Below are positions 51,801 through 59,207 of a DNA stretch of 64,000 nucleotides, in pieces. The DNA comes from Kiritimatiellia bacterium (lineage in GTDB: Bacteria; Verrucomicrobiota; Kiritimatiellia; RFP12; UBA1067), in contig JAFRDO010000073.1 of assembly GCA_017403825.1 (NCBI GenBank), positions 58,577 through 122,576 on the forward strand, given 5' to 3'. A model generated the notes under the pieces. The model was not told the origin of the DNA. It worked only from the letters and a program-made list of their open reading frames with translations, and made no database searches. Position numbers and translations under genes: made by a program. Each line of letters opens with the position of its first letter. Within the stretch, counting starts at the first letter, position 1.

Positions 51801-51928
51801 GACGAGGCTTCGCGATCGTACTTCGTGAAGCTCTTGACGGCGAAAACATCGTCCGCAAAGGCGGACGATGCCGTGAGAATCGCCGTTGTCAGCGCGGCGA
51901 CAAACGAAAAGACATGCTTTTTAGTCAT
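48818..51928 (-). CDS. Large secreted protein with choice-of-anchor A-type domain
   Basis: This 1036-residue exported protein has a signal peptide (MTKKHVFSFVAALTTAILTASSAFA). The N-terminal ~380 residues are unrecognised beta-rich sequence with an Asp/Pro/Glu linker (PEPDPEPDPKP). Residues ~410-680 match the collagen-binding/choice-of-anchor A type: LMDFGKRFNAVVFGDLAVSGGDSEG, GLIVGGNLVIG, SQWSGSLRDWIFDVPSGSKIIVNVVGDFV, ILGGSVVSKGGFEFHNFGLDVFF. Then come two Ig-like or CARDB-type segments (VRVANTGDADGEGAIL), and an end (GYNFFKLRIDQR) related to its neighbours. ATG at 51928 is preferred because GGTGA precedes it; ATG at 51940 is possible. Likely surface-exposed. Confidence 0.7.
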   Translation of the reverse strand: MTKKHVFSFVAALTTAILTASSAFADDVFAVKSFTKYDREASSYMVPATVNFVILKKASSDIVIWTRDELTGAQLTVIESYARAHDHSLKDRNAIFISGTGDHYIDSMYGTATFAYGDLGLTVTMPRKWSHLDYGHYTDTTPEPDPEPDPKPGKITITKTVNGGLWRVGCDYMDVNGQDTCDVLHINSTLWKRDWITNPEGVTSNEGHRKNKCGDDEHWVIWVGTNGVPYRMDEIKSGATGGTLPTVVYRTKETMTDEEIANIGNPDRPECLAKYKQNFQEPMSYADIRVGERIYWITFNNGRIWYHTGVPYETQPSFVISVDGVPYTLTGGQTVEIADLEPGLHEITESENPLYTLGPVVSSEPGRTVQHENSWTVQILVNEGDDIVLTWPNIQPPPTPPTPPDVPPPAITNVLTLCELMDFGKRFNAVVFGDLAVSGGDSEGALLVWGDATLPDGYTVGLNSGVGEPTPDAGERDDGLIVGGNLVIGPQPVNGNIVYGGTFQGPARWWNYAFRHVEPVTIDSHGNVPADGSGRTAADLLAAVCELSQRVAEMEANGVITNTADGCLVLTGTDTRRNVFEVTASQWSGSLRDWIFDVPSGSKIIVNVVGDFVDMANGRMVLPEGVSNVDVLVNYVDATGISLAYIAHSGSVLAPYASGSFTGGAIEGIAILGGSVVSKGGFEFHNFGLDVFFCPTVPEVVLTTTAGFAPDGAILGAAAGATVVITNYVSNPSEYWLRSVTLVGSDGTTVSLDDLAPGASAFATTTITSDAVGRYTYSATVTAAAFDAGNVAAIASRPSVTASDVAVVEFSDGSCAATVIDGVVSNETAANSAPPAPAAKADYGITEMWFSCVPTFAGETFTVNVRVANTGDADGEGAILGLYLVNTNHDVTIPATEKNTAVRTVELGRIPAGQSRVYSFGGLTAPDVSGVCRVIAYADIEEIETEYSKGDNQNNLTYELSQINLHISISAEGVTLRWSNGWGQKYSILGSNDLENWEAVVTDIPSARDEFGLIENTYTVSFDTGYNFFKLRIDQR

Positions 51929-51978
51929 AGTGTTCACCATGGTCAGTCAATAACTTCCAATTTGGCCATATTGCAAGT

Positions 51979-51987
51979 ATTATATCA
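51979..51987 (-). promoter_or_regulatory. Extended -10 promoter of the choice-of-anchor A gene
   Basis: On the minus strand TGATATAAT lies 50 bases before the ATG at 51928. Confidence 0.55.
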
Positions 51988-52048
51988 CAACCTATGTTTA
52001 AATGACAACCGGCAAATTTATTGAAAAAATTATCGCTTAAACCTTTTC

Positions 52049-54376
52049 TTACTCCTCCACCCATAGCTTGTAGAAGCGCGAAGGGGACGGTTCGCCGTGG
52101 TTGAAGATGATGTTACCGGAGGCGAGAGGGACGGAGAACACCTCGGCATGGGACCAGTCGGTGAGGTTGGTCGTGGAAATCACCCTTATGGTCACGCCGT
52201 CGGTGTTCTTGAACGGAAGCATTTGGAGAGCCGGTTTGCCGTCAAGGAATCCAATCCCTGTAAAGGGGTTACAGGCCCCGGACGGTCGGTTGAAGACATA
52301 GCGGATGAGGTTCGGGACGCCTTCCGTCACCGTGTCTGACGCTCCTAGGTTGTTTGACGTCGCCCAAGCCACATAGCCGCCAGCCGGTTGAGGGTCGCCT
52401 GTGGGCGTCCAGACGACTTGATCAATCCAGCCGCAGTCAGCGCCGTCCGAATTGCTTTCGTCCTTCTTGTATTGCCATCGGAGCGTATGGACTCCGCCGC
52501 CGGAGACTTCTACCGTCTTCTGCGCCCAACCGCCGCCTGTTCCGCTGATGTGGGATTTGCGCGTTCCATCAATGTAGAACTCGAGCCAATCCCAGTCGCT
52601 CTCGCTGGAGACGCTCCACCAGAAGGAGATTTTTCCCGGACCGGTGACCGTCGTTTCGAGCCAGGAGGACTGGTCATGCGTCACAGGCCCGCTCTGCGCG
52701 GCATCCTCGCCGTCGTGGGTCGTCGGCGACTCTACGAACCACTCGGCTGCGCCGCCGGTAGTGAACGCGAGCAACGGTGCGTCGAGGGCGTCCTCGAATG
52801 CCGGTGCGGAAACGTCCACGCCAAGCGTGATGTCGTTGCCCCAGCTGTTGCCGATCCGGCCGGCATCCTCTATAGTGGCTCCATCAGAGGTTCTTTCGCC
52901 AACGGCCGGAAACGACGTCGCGACATACGCCGAAGAGGAGCCGTCCGTCAAGCCGTGCGTTGCCGAAAGCGTCCAAGTCCGGCCTCCCGTCACGCGGAGC
53001 GCATAGATGCCGCGCTCGTCAGACGTGCCTGTAACGACGTCAGTACCGTTCGCCGCCATCACGGTCGCGCCGCATACGGGGGCGCCGTTCCCGTTGAGGA
53101 CGCGGCCCGTCAGCAATTCGCCGGTTTCCGTCGGAAAGATGTTGTAGACTACCGTATTTAGGATCGAACTGGTGTAACTGATGCCGCTTTCGTTGACCTT
53201 GATCTCCGGAAGGTTGTACCAGGCGTTTCCAGTGCCGTTCCAGCCGAGGTTCACGTGCGTGTAGAGCGTTCCGCCGGAGTAGCCGTAGCCGTCGGCCACG
53301 GCTTCGTGTCCGGCGATGCCGATTGCGACGGGACATCTTGCGTCGAGGTTGGCGAGAACTGCCTTTCCGACCAGGTCGTTGGGGATGACATTTGCGGTCA
53401 GAGTGCAGTATGACATGGCGTTGGAGTAGCGGAAGACGTCCCGGAACGCTTTGTCAAGCAAGGTGGAGACCGTGCTGGAGCCGCTTGGGCCCCAATCCAT
53501 CTGCGTGGCTACGCCGAAGTCATAGCAGAGCCGGCCGACAGCCTTTTTCTTGATGGCGGAGAGCGAGGAATAGTTAGACGGCATGTTGGCCCAGTCATAG
53601 GTGCCGCCCATGGTCCTGTAGGTCTGTTGAACCCCGTTTACGTAGCACGCCCGGTCAACCTGCGGGCACGATTCTGTGGGGAATCTCCAATAGTTGGCGA
53701 TCTGTGCGCCGGCGAGGGCGACGCAACCGCAGGGGTAGTTGGCAGAATTGCCGGCTTCGTATGGCGGCGTGTAGTAGTTTGCGGCGTTGTTGCGTTGGCC
53801 CCATGTCGTTGAAACGAGCGGAGCCACGCGCAGGTCGGAGATGCCGGAGGCGTCGGAAATGTTGGCTCCGAGCTTGGCGCTGGGCTTTTTCGCCGGTTCT
53901 GCCAGAAGCTTTGCCCATGCTGCCTCTTCTGCTGCGAAAGGGGAGTCGGACGCGTTGGCGGCGGACGCGGCTTTCTTGCCCGACGCCGCACCGGCGGCGT
54001 TGCGTACGGCCCGTACCTGCCTTGTGCGGAACGCCATGTCGGCGTTGAGTATTTCCCAGAGCGGATTGCCAGGGGACTCATCGATGCCGTCTCCGTCCAG
54101 AAAGGCGACTATCGGCGTCACGCCGCTTTCGGCGGACGTGACGATTACGCCGCCGCCGGCCATGCTGACGACGTAGAAGATAGGTCCGGCGTCGTCGCTG
54201 GCGGTGCGGACTTCGGCGACGTCGGCCGAAGAAAGGGCCGTTCCAAGCGGCGCACTGTCGCGTCTTGCCCATGCGGCGGCGGCCCTGCCGGCCTCGTCAG
54301 ATGAAATGTCGCGTGCCACCGCCGGCAGCGCGGCCATGGCCAGCGCAACGGCGATCGAAGGCAGCGTCTTTTTCAT
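52049..54376 (-). CDS. Secreted C10 (streptopain-type) cysteine protease, multidomain
   Basis: This 775-residue exported protease starts with a signal peptide (MKKTLPSIAVALAMAALPAVA). A Spi-type propeptide follows (DISSDEAGRAAAAWARRD). The peptidase C10 core is at ~190-385: TTWGQRNNAANYYTPP, YPCGCVALAGAQIANYW with the catalytic Cys, and PVAIGIAGHEAVADGYGYSGG with the catalytic His, then VNLGWNGTGNAWYNL. Next are a carboxypeptidase-regulatory-like domain (~400-470: LTGRVLNGNGAPVCGATVMA), a jelly-roll domain (~520-650: SFWWSVSSESDWDWLEFYIDG), and the C-terminal module (GVPNLIRYVFNRP to PSRFYKLWVEE). It follows the M20 peptidase gene by 8 bases and has no ribosome binding site, suggesting coupling. 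Confidence 0.83.
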   Translation of the reverse strand: MKKTLPSIAVALAMAALPAVARDISSDEAGRAAAAWARRDSAPLGTALSSADVAEVRTASDDAGPIFYVVSMAGGGVIVTSAESGVTPIVAFLDGDGIDESPGNPLWEILNADMAFRTRQVRAVRNAAGAASGKKAASAANASDSPFAAEEAAWAKLLAEPAKKPSAKLGANISDASGISDLRVAPLVSTTWGQRNNAANYYTPPYEAGNSANYPCGCVALAGAQIANYWRFPTESCPQVDRACYVNGVQQTYRTMGGTYDWANMPSNYSSLSAIKKKAVGRLCYDFGVATQMDWGPSGSSTVSTLLDKAFRDVFRYSNAMSYCTLTANVIPNDLVGKAVLANLDARCPVAIGIAGHEAVADGYGYSGGTLYTHVNLGWNGTGNAWYNLPEIKVNESGISYTSSILNTVVYNIFPTETGELLTGRVLNGNGAPVCGATVMAANGTDVVTGTSDERGIYALRVTGGRTWTLSATHGLTDGSSSAYVATSFPAVGERTSDGATIEDAGRIGNSWGNDITLGVDVSAPAFEDALDAPLLAFTTGGAAEWFVESPTTHDGEDAAQSGPVTHDQSSWLETTVTGPGKISFWWSVSSESDWDWLEFYIDGTRKSHISGTGGGWAQKTVEVSGGGVHTLRWQYKKDESNSDGADCGWIDQVVWTPTGDPQPAGGYVAWATSNNLGASDTVTEGVPNLIRYVFNRPSGACNPFTGIGFLDGKPALQMLPFKNTDGVTIRVISTTNLTDWSHAEVFSVPLASGNIIFNHGEPSPSRFYKLWVEE

Positions 54377-54384
54377 GTGGTCGC

Positions 54385-55524
54385 TTATTCGGCAAGCAGG
54401 AATGCCGTCAGGTAACGCGTCACTACGTCTATCGAATCGGCATTGGCCCACTCGGTCGCCCCGTGCGAATCGCCGTGCTCGTGCCCGATGTTGACGACCG
54501 GCACATTGCACGATACGAAGCAGCGCGCGTCCGTCGCGAAGGGCATGCGCTCAAGCGGAACCGGAGCCTTCAGCTCGGCCTCCATCGCCTTCTTCAGCCG
54601 CAGCACGTACGGGTTGTCCCCGTCGGTAACGCACGGCGGCGAATAGCGCACGACCTCGACCTTGCCACCAGTGATCTCGCGGACGAGCTGGATGCACTCG
54701 TCCTTTGCCTCGGGCCGCACCGAGCGCAGGTTGAAGTTGACCCACACCTCAGACGGAATGCGGTTCAGCGCCGTGCCTTCCGAATGGATGATCGTCGGCG
54801 TCAGTATGTCCGACCAGTGGTCCGGGCCGTCCGCCATCGGATGGCGGCGATACCATTCCTCCTTGACCTTTACGACGGCTGCGGAAAGCTGCGTTATGAG
54901 GTCTTCGCACTTCCACGGAGCCGACGAATGGCCGCCTTTTCCCGTGATCGTCGCCCGGACCATCAGCTGGCCCTTAGTCGCATATCCTATCTTGCCGTAG
55001 GAGCTGTCGACCACGATCACCATCTTCCGCGGACGGTAGCCCATCTTCTCGACCATCCACGTCGTAGTGAAGCCGCCCAGTTCCTCGTCCGCCCCGAATA
55101 TGCAGCCGACGGACACGTCCTTGCCCGCTAGCGCGACGAGCGCCTGCGCCACGGCGAGCGAACCGCCCTTGTCGTCGCCGACGCCGCGCCCGGAGAGGCG
55201 TCCGTTCTCGTTCTTGAACGTGTACTGGCCCTCGTAGGAGGCCGGCACCACGTCAAGATGCGCCGAGATGACGTAATCCTGCACCTTTCCCGGCTTTGTC
55301 GCGGCGAAGAGAAGTTCGCGGCCGTCGTCGTCGGTCTCGACCGTGCAGAAGAGTCCGCGCTTCTCAAGGTAAGCCTTCATGGCGCGCATGGCGCGGTTGA
55401 CCTGAGGGTAGTCGATAGACGAACTGGGTATCTCGACGAGCTCCTTTAGGAAGTCGAGGTCGGCGGACTGCGCAACGCAGGCCGCTACAAGGCAGGCAGA
55501 CGCCGCCAACAGCATTTTCTTCAT
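54385..55524 (-). CDS. Exported M20 family metallopeptidase
   Basis: This 379-residue M20 peptidase has an N-terminal export signal with a possible lipobox (LVAAC, Cys at 16). Metal ligands: ISAHLDVVP (His and Asp), FGADEELGG (catalytic and metal Glu), a later DARCF with metal Asp, and GHEHGDSHGATEWA (C-terminal His). The dimerisation or lid domain lies at ~190-300 (ATITGKGGHSSAPWKCED). M20 enzymes cleave short peptides or acyl-amino acids, so it may finish what the downstream C10 protease begins. AGGAAACCAG precedes the ATG. Confidence 0.87.
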   Translation of the reverse strand: MKKMLLAASACLVAACVAQSADLDFLKELVEIPSSSIDYPQVNRAMRAMKAYLEKRGLFCTVETDDDGRELLFAATKPGKVQDYVISAHLDVVPASYEGQYTFKNENGRLSGRGVGDDKGGSLAVAQALVALAGKDVSVGCIFGADEELGGFTTTWMVEKMGYRPRKMVIVVDSSYGKIGYATKGQLMVRATITGKGGHSSAPWKCEDLITQLSAAVVKVKEEWYRRHPMADGPDHWSDILTPTIIHSEGTALNRIPSEVWVNFNLRSVRPEAKDECIQLVREITGGKVEVVRYSPPCVTDGDNPYVLRLKKAMEAELKAPVPLERMPFATDARCFVSCNVPVVNIGHEHGDSHGATEWANADSIDVVTRYLTAFLLAE

Positions 55525-55571
55525 TTCTGGTTTCCTAGGTTTGCGTTTAAGGTAGTGGTAATTTTTAAGTC

Positions 55572-55580
55572 ATTATACCA
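55572..55580 (-). promoter_or_regulatory. Extended -10 promoter of the peptidase operon
   Basis: On the minus strand TTTTGGTATAAT is seen, 47 bases before the M20 ATG. It is divergent from the pdxS promoter. Confidence 0.6.
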
Positions 55581-55682
55581 AAACACCCCCCTGTATCGTC
55601 AACTGTGGGACGATTCAGAGGTATAGGTTGTAACTATGGCTGAATGAGTGAAATTCCTATCCTAGCCAGTTGTCGGCGATGG

Positions 55683-55690
55683 TGTATAAT
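55683..55690 (+). promoter_or_regulatory. -10 promoter element of pdxS
   Basis: TGTATAAT lies 30 bases before the ATG at 55721; AAGGAGG is in the leader. Upstream, two pairs of complementary segments stand interleaved at 55619-55671. Confidence 0.55.
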
Positions 55691-55720
55691 GATGCTCGAC
55701 CCTATCATTAAGGAGGCAAC

Positions 55721-56593
55721 ATGAACGACAGGCAGGAACTGAACCGCAACCTTGCGCAAATGCTTAAGGGCGGAGTGATCATGGACGTTACGACGCCCGA
55801 ACAGGCGAAGATCGCCGAGGACGCCGGCGCGTGCGCGGTGATGGCGCTCGAGCGCATCCCCGCCGACATCCGCGCGGCAGGCGGAGTCTCTCGCATGAGC
55901 GATCCGGCGATGATAAAGGGCATTCAGGCGGCCGTCTCCATTCCGGTGATGGCGAAGTGCCGCATCGGCCACATCGCCGAAGCGCGGATACTGGAGGCTA
56001 TAGAGATAGACTACATAGACGAGTCCGAGGTGCTTTCGCCTGCCGATGACGTGCGGCACATAGACAAGACGAAGTTCTCCGTGCCGTTCGTCTGCGGCGC
56101 GCGCGATCTCGGCGAAGCCCTGCGGCGCATCGGCGAGGGCGCGACGATGATCCGTACCAAGGGGGAACCTGGCACGGGCGACGTGGTGCAGGCGGTCAGG
56201 CACATGCGCAAGATGCAGAGCGAGATCCGCCGCGTCGCGTCCCTACGCGAAGACGAGCTGTACGAGGCGGCGAAGGAGCTGGCCGCCCCGCTCGATCTGG
56301 TGAGGTTCGTGCATGACAACGGCAAGCTTCCCGTCGTGAACTTTGCCGCAGGCGGCGTTGCCACGCCGGCCGATGCCGCTCTCATGATGGAACTTGGCGC
56401 AGAGGGCGTGTTCGTAGGCTCCGGCATATTCAAGAGCGGCGACCCCGCGAAGCGTGCGGCGGCAATCGTCCAGGCCGTCACCAACTGGCAGGACTCCAAG
56501 CTGCTCGCAAAGCTGTCGGAGAACCTCGGTCCGGCGATGGTCGGCATCAACGCCGACGAGATCGAGACCATAATGGAAGAGCGCGGGAAGTAG
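55721..56593 (+). CDS. pdxS: Pyridoxal 5'-phosphate synthase, synthase subunit
   Basis: PdxS builds PLP from ribose 5-phosphate, glyceraldehyde 3-phosphate and ammonia supplied by PdxT. The TIM-barrel family is unmistakable: [64 protein letters not shown] (with the reactive Lys), [15 protein letters not shown] strand, and [32 protein letters not shown]. The 290-residue length is normal. The start has AAGGAGGCAAC. pdxT follows 28 bases downstream. Confidence 0.97.
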   Translation: MNDRQELNRNLAQMLKGGVIMDVTTPEQAKIAEDAGACAVMALERIPADIRAAGGVSRMSDPAMIKGIQAAVSIPVMAKCRIGHIAEARILEAIEIDYIDESEVLSPADDVRHIDKTKFSVPFVCGARDLGEALRRIGEGATMIRTKGEPGTGDVVQAVRHMRKMQSEIRRVASLREDELYEAAKELAAPLDLVRFVHDNGKLPVVNFAAGGVATPADAALMMELGAEGVFVGSGIFKSGDPAKRAAAIVQAVTNWQDSKLLAKLSENLGPAMVGINADEIETIMEERGK

Positions 56594-56621
56594 TGGTTAT
56601 TTGGGTAGAAGGGGAAGTCGG

Positions 56622-57164
56622 ATGAAAGTTGGCGTGCTATCGGTCCAGGGTGCGTTTGCCGAGATGGAGGCCTACTGGCGGTCGCAGGGGGCTAACGTCT
56701 TTGAGATCCGGCAACGCTCCGACCTCGAGCGCGGCCTGGACTTGCTCGCCCTGCCGGGCGGCGAATCTACCGTGCAGGGCAAGCTCCTTAAGGATCTCGG
56801 GCTCTTCGCGTCGCTGAAGGAGCGCATTGACGGCGGACTGCCCGTGTTTGCCGTCTGCGCAGGGCTGATCCTGCTTGCGGAGAAGATTGAGGACGATCCG
56901 ACGGTCTGGTTCGGTTCGCTGCCGGTCGCCGTCCGCCGCAACGCATACGGGCGGCAGCTCGGCAGCTTCAGGACGGTCGGCGACTTTGACGGAACGCCTG
57001 GTGTCCCGATGACGTTCATACGCGCTCCCGCCATTACCGCAGTTTCCCCTGAGGCAAAGGTCCTGTCGGTCTTCAACGGCCAGCCCACCGCCGTCCGCTG
57101 GCGGAACGTCACGGCCTTCACCTGGCACCCGGAGCTGAATGCGGGCGGATTGCGTCCGATTTGA
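56622..57164 (+). CDS. pdxT: Pyridoxal 5'-phosphate synthase, glutaminase subunit
   Basis: PdxT hydrolyses glutamine and channels ammonia to PdxS. The 180-residue sequence has KVGVLSVQGAFAEM at the start, LALPGGESTV, the nucleophile elbow FAVCAGLILLA (Cys79) and the C-terminal TWHPEL with the catalytic His-Glu pair. The nearby MTFIRAP block is also typical. The family usually shows GTCAG(L/M); here VCAG replaces it, a small change. Coupled with pdxS in one transcript. Confidence 0.94.
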   Translation: MKVGVLSVQGAFAEMEAYWRSQGANVFEIRQRSDLERGLDLLALPGGESTVQGKLLKDLGLFASLKERIDGGLPVFAVCAGLILLAEKIEDDPTVWFGSLPVAVRRNAYGRQLGSFRTVGDFDGTPGVPMTFIRAPAITAVSPEAKVLSVFNGQPTAVRWRNVTAFTWHPELNAGGLRPI

Positions 57165-57181
57165 CGGCTGGGGTCGGCAAA

Positions 57182-57190
57182 TGCTATAAT
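57182..57190 (+). promoter_or_regulatory. Extended -10 element of the GH97 gene (leaderless)
   Basis: TGCTATAAT ends exactly seven bases before the ATG at 57198. No Shine-Dalgarno is present. Confidence 0.6.
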
Positions 57191-57197
57191 CGGCCCC

Positions 57198-59207
57198 ATG
57201 AAGAGACTTGTGATGCTGGTTGCCGGCGTTGCGACGCTTGGCGTTTGTGGTTGTATGCTGTTCCGTGGCGACGGGCCCGTGGCTTCGGTCGCTTCGCCCG
57301 ACGGGCGCAACGAGATTCGACTTTACCTGAATCCGCTATCGTACGAGGTGCTGCGCGACGGCAGAACGATGGTCGCGAAGAGCAGGTTGATGCTCAGGGT
57401 CGAGGGCAAGCGTCTCGGACGCGACGCTGAGACCGTCAAGCCGGTCGTCTCGTCGGGGCGGCTTCTCGGCAAGGTGCCTACTCCGGTGTACAAGAAAGGC
57501 AAGGTCAGCCAGAATGGCTACGAGGCGCTCGTTGACTTCGGCAAGTGGGCGGTCCGCATCGTGGCGCGCGACGACGGCGCGGCATACCGTTTCGAGACAA
57601 AGTTCGAGGATCGCATACGCGTCAGCGGCGAGCGGGCGGACGTTACCGTGCCGGACGCGGCGGCCAAGTGTTGGGCGCACTTCACTGACCGCGTCGGCTG
57701 CGAGGAGACGAAGTGCAAGAGCCTCCGCGCCCGTGACGTGAAGACCGACAGCGACAATAACAAGATCGTCTATCTGCCGTTCGTGTATTCCGTTTCCGGC
57801 AAGACGGTGGCAGTGACGGAGTCCGACGTGCGCGATTATCCGATCTGGAATCTGGACGAGGCGGAGTCCGAGCTTGGCATGACGCGGCTTCAGGCCCGCT
57901 TCGCCGGCTGGCCGAAGCGCGAATACCACTCTGCCGGCGGCACGAATCGTCTGGAGCGCGGCGGCCGCTGGGTGCGCGTTGAGAAGCACGCCGACTGGCT
58001 TGTGGAGACGGAAGGTACGCGCACTTTCCCTTGGCGTACTTTCGTGCTGGCGGATGCGCCCGCGAAGCTTGCCGAGGCGGACATTGTATACGCGCTTGCC
58101 GCGCCTGCTGACAAGGACGCCGACTTCTCGTGGGTCAAGCCCGGCAAGGTGGCGTGGGACTGGTGGAACGACTGGGAAGGCAAGGGCGTGGCCAACTGCA
58201 CAACCGCCACTTACAAGCGGTACATAGACTTCGCCGCCGCGAACGGCATAGAGTACGTCATACTCGACGAGGGCTGGAGCGAGAAACTCGACATCTGGAG
58301 GTTCAACCCGGCCGTAGACGTCCCTGAAATCATACGCCACGGCCGCGAGAAGGGCGTCGGCATCATACTTTGGATGGCGTGGGCGCAGGTTGTCGGCGAG
58401 GAGGAGAAGGTGGCGTCGCACTTCGCGAAGCTCGGCGCGGCGGGCTTCAAGGTCGACTTCATGGACCGCGGTGACGCGTCGCTGGTGCGGTTCCTCGAGA
58501 AGTTCGCCGCCGTGTGCGCAAAGGAGAAGATGGTCGTGGACTACCACGGCATGTACCGCCCGACCGGCCTCCAGAGGCGTTATCCGAACATCCTCAACTA
58601 CGAGGGCATACACGGGCTGGAGCAGATGAAGTGGAACAAGGGCGACCCGGAGATCCTCGACAACGACGTGAAGGCGGCGTTCGTGCGCATGACGGCCGGT
58701 CCGCTCGACTACACGCCGGGAGCGATGGAAAACTACGCGATCGGCAAGTATCCTAAGAAAGCGTACAGCCATCCGGGTTCTCTCGGAACCCGCTGCCGGC
58801 AGATGGCCATGATGGCGCTTTACGAGGCTCCGCTCCAGATGCTGTGCGACAGTCCCGAAAACTACATGCGCAACGGCGAGTCGCTGGCGTTCATGGCGGC
58901 AACGCCCGTAACGTGGGACGACACCATCGGTCTCGCCGGCGACCCTGACTCGTTCGTGGTCATTGCCCGCCGCAAGGGCGACGTCTGGTACGTGGCCGGC
59001 ATAACCAACGGTGACCACCGCACCTACCAGCTCGACACCTCCTTCCTCGGCGAGGGCGTGTGGCGCATGGAGTCGTTCCACGACAACTGGCGCACGAGGA
59101 ACGACGCACAGGCTTACGACCACGAGACGATGCGCGTACGCGCCGGCGAAACCATAGCGTTCCGCATGGCCTCAGGCGGCGGCTTCATCGCGAGGTTCTC
59201 GAAGTGA
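57198..59207 (+). CDS. GH97 family glycoside hydrolase lipoprotein
   Basis: This 669-residue exported enzyme has a lipobox-like signal (VAGVATLGVCGC). The GH97 architecture is clear: an N-terminal beta-super-sandwich opening VASPDGRNEIRLYLN, then a TIM barrel (GKVAWDWWNDWEGKGV, IEYVILDEGWSEKLDIW, EKGVGIILWMAW, GAAGFKVDFMDRGD, VVDYHGMYRPTGLQRRYPNILNYEGIHGLEQMKW), and a C-terminal beta domain. GH97 contains inverting alpha-glucosidases and retaining alpha-galactosidases. The NYEG and LEQMKW blocks near the end fit the SusB-like alpha-glucosidase group, by my recollection. GTGA overlap with the next gene. Confidence 0.87.
   Translation: MKRLVMLVAGVATLGVCGCMLFRGDGPVASVASPDGRNEIRLYLNPLSYEVLRDGRTMVAKSRLMLRVEGKRLGRDAETVKPVVSSGRLLGKVPTPVYKKGKVSQNGYEALVDFGKWAVRIVARDDGAAYRFETKFEDRIRVSGERADVTVPDAAAKCWAHFTDRVGCEETKCKSLRARDVKTDSDNNKIVYLPFVYSVSGKTVAVTESDVRDYPIWNLDEAESELGMTRLQARFAGWPKREYHSAGGTNRLERGGRWVRVEKHADWLVETEGTRTFPWRTFVLADAPAKLAEADIVYALAAPADKDADFSWVKPGKVAWDWWNDWEGKGVANCTTATYKRYIDFAAANGIEYVILDEGWSEKLDIWRFNPAVDVPEIIRHGREKGVGIILWMAWAQVVGEEEKVASHFAKLGAAGFKVDFMDRGDASLVRFLEKFAAVCAKEKMVVDYHGMYRPTGLQRRYPNILNYEGIHGLEQMKWNKGDPEILDNDVKAAFVRMTAGPLDYTPGAMENYAIGKYPKKAYSHPGSLGTRCRQMAMMALYEAPLQMLCDSPENYMRNGESLAFMAATPVTWDDTIGLAGDPDSFVVIARRKGDVWYVAGITNGDHRTYQLDTSFLGEGVWRMESFHDNWRTRNDAQAYDHETMRVRAGETIAFRMASGGGFIARFSK

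Noticed and set aside
49031..52024. 997-codon plus-strand open frame antisense to the choice-of-anchor A gene
   Set aside because: Composition (Asp/Val/Ala/Gly/Arg repeats) is typical of a codon shadow; the minus strand carries a signal peptide, known domains and a promoter.
57336..59123. 595-codon minus-strand open frame antisense to the GH97 gene
   Set aside because: Shadow of the GH97 frame; no start signal or family features.
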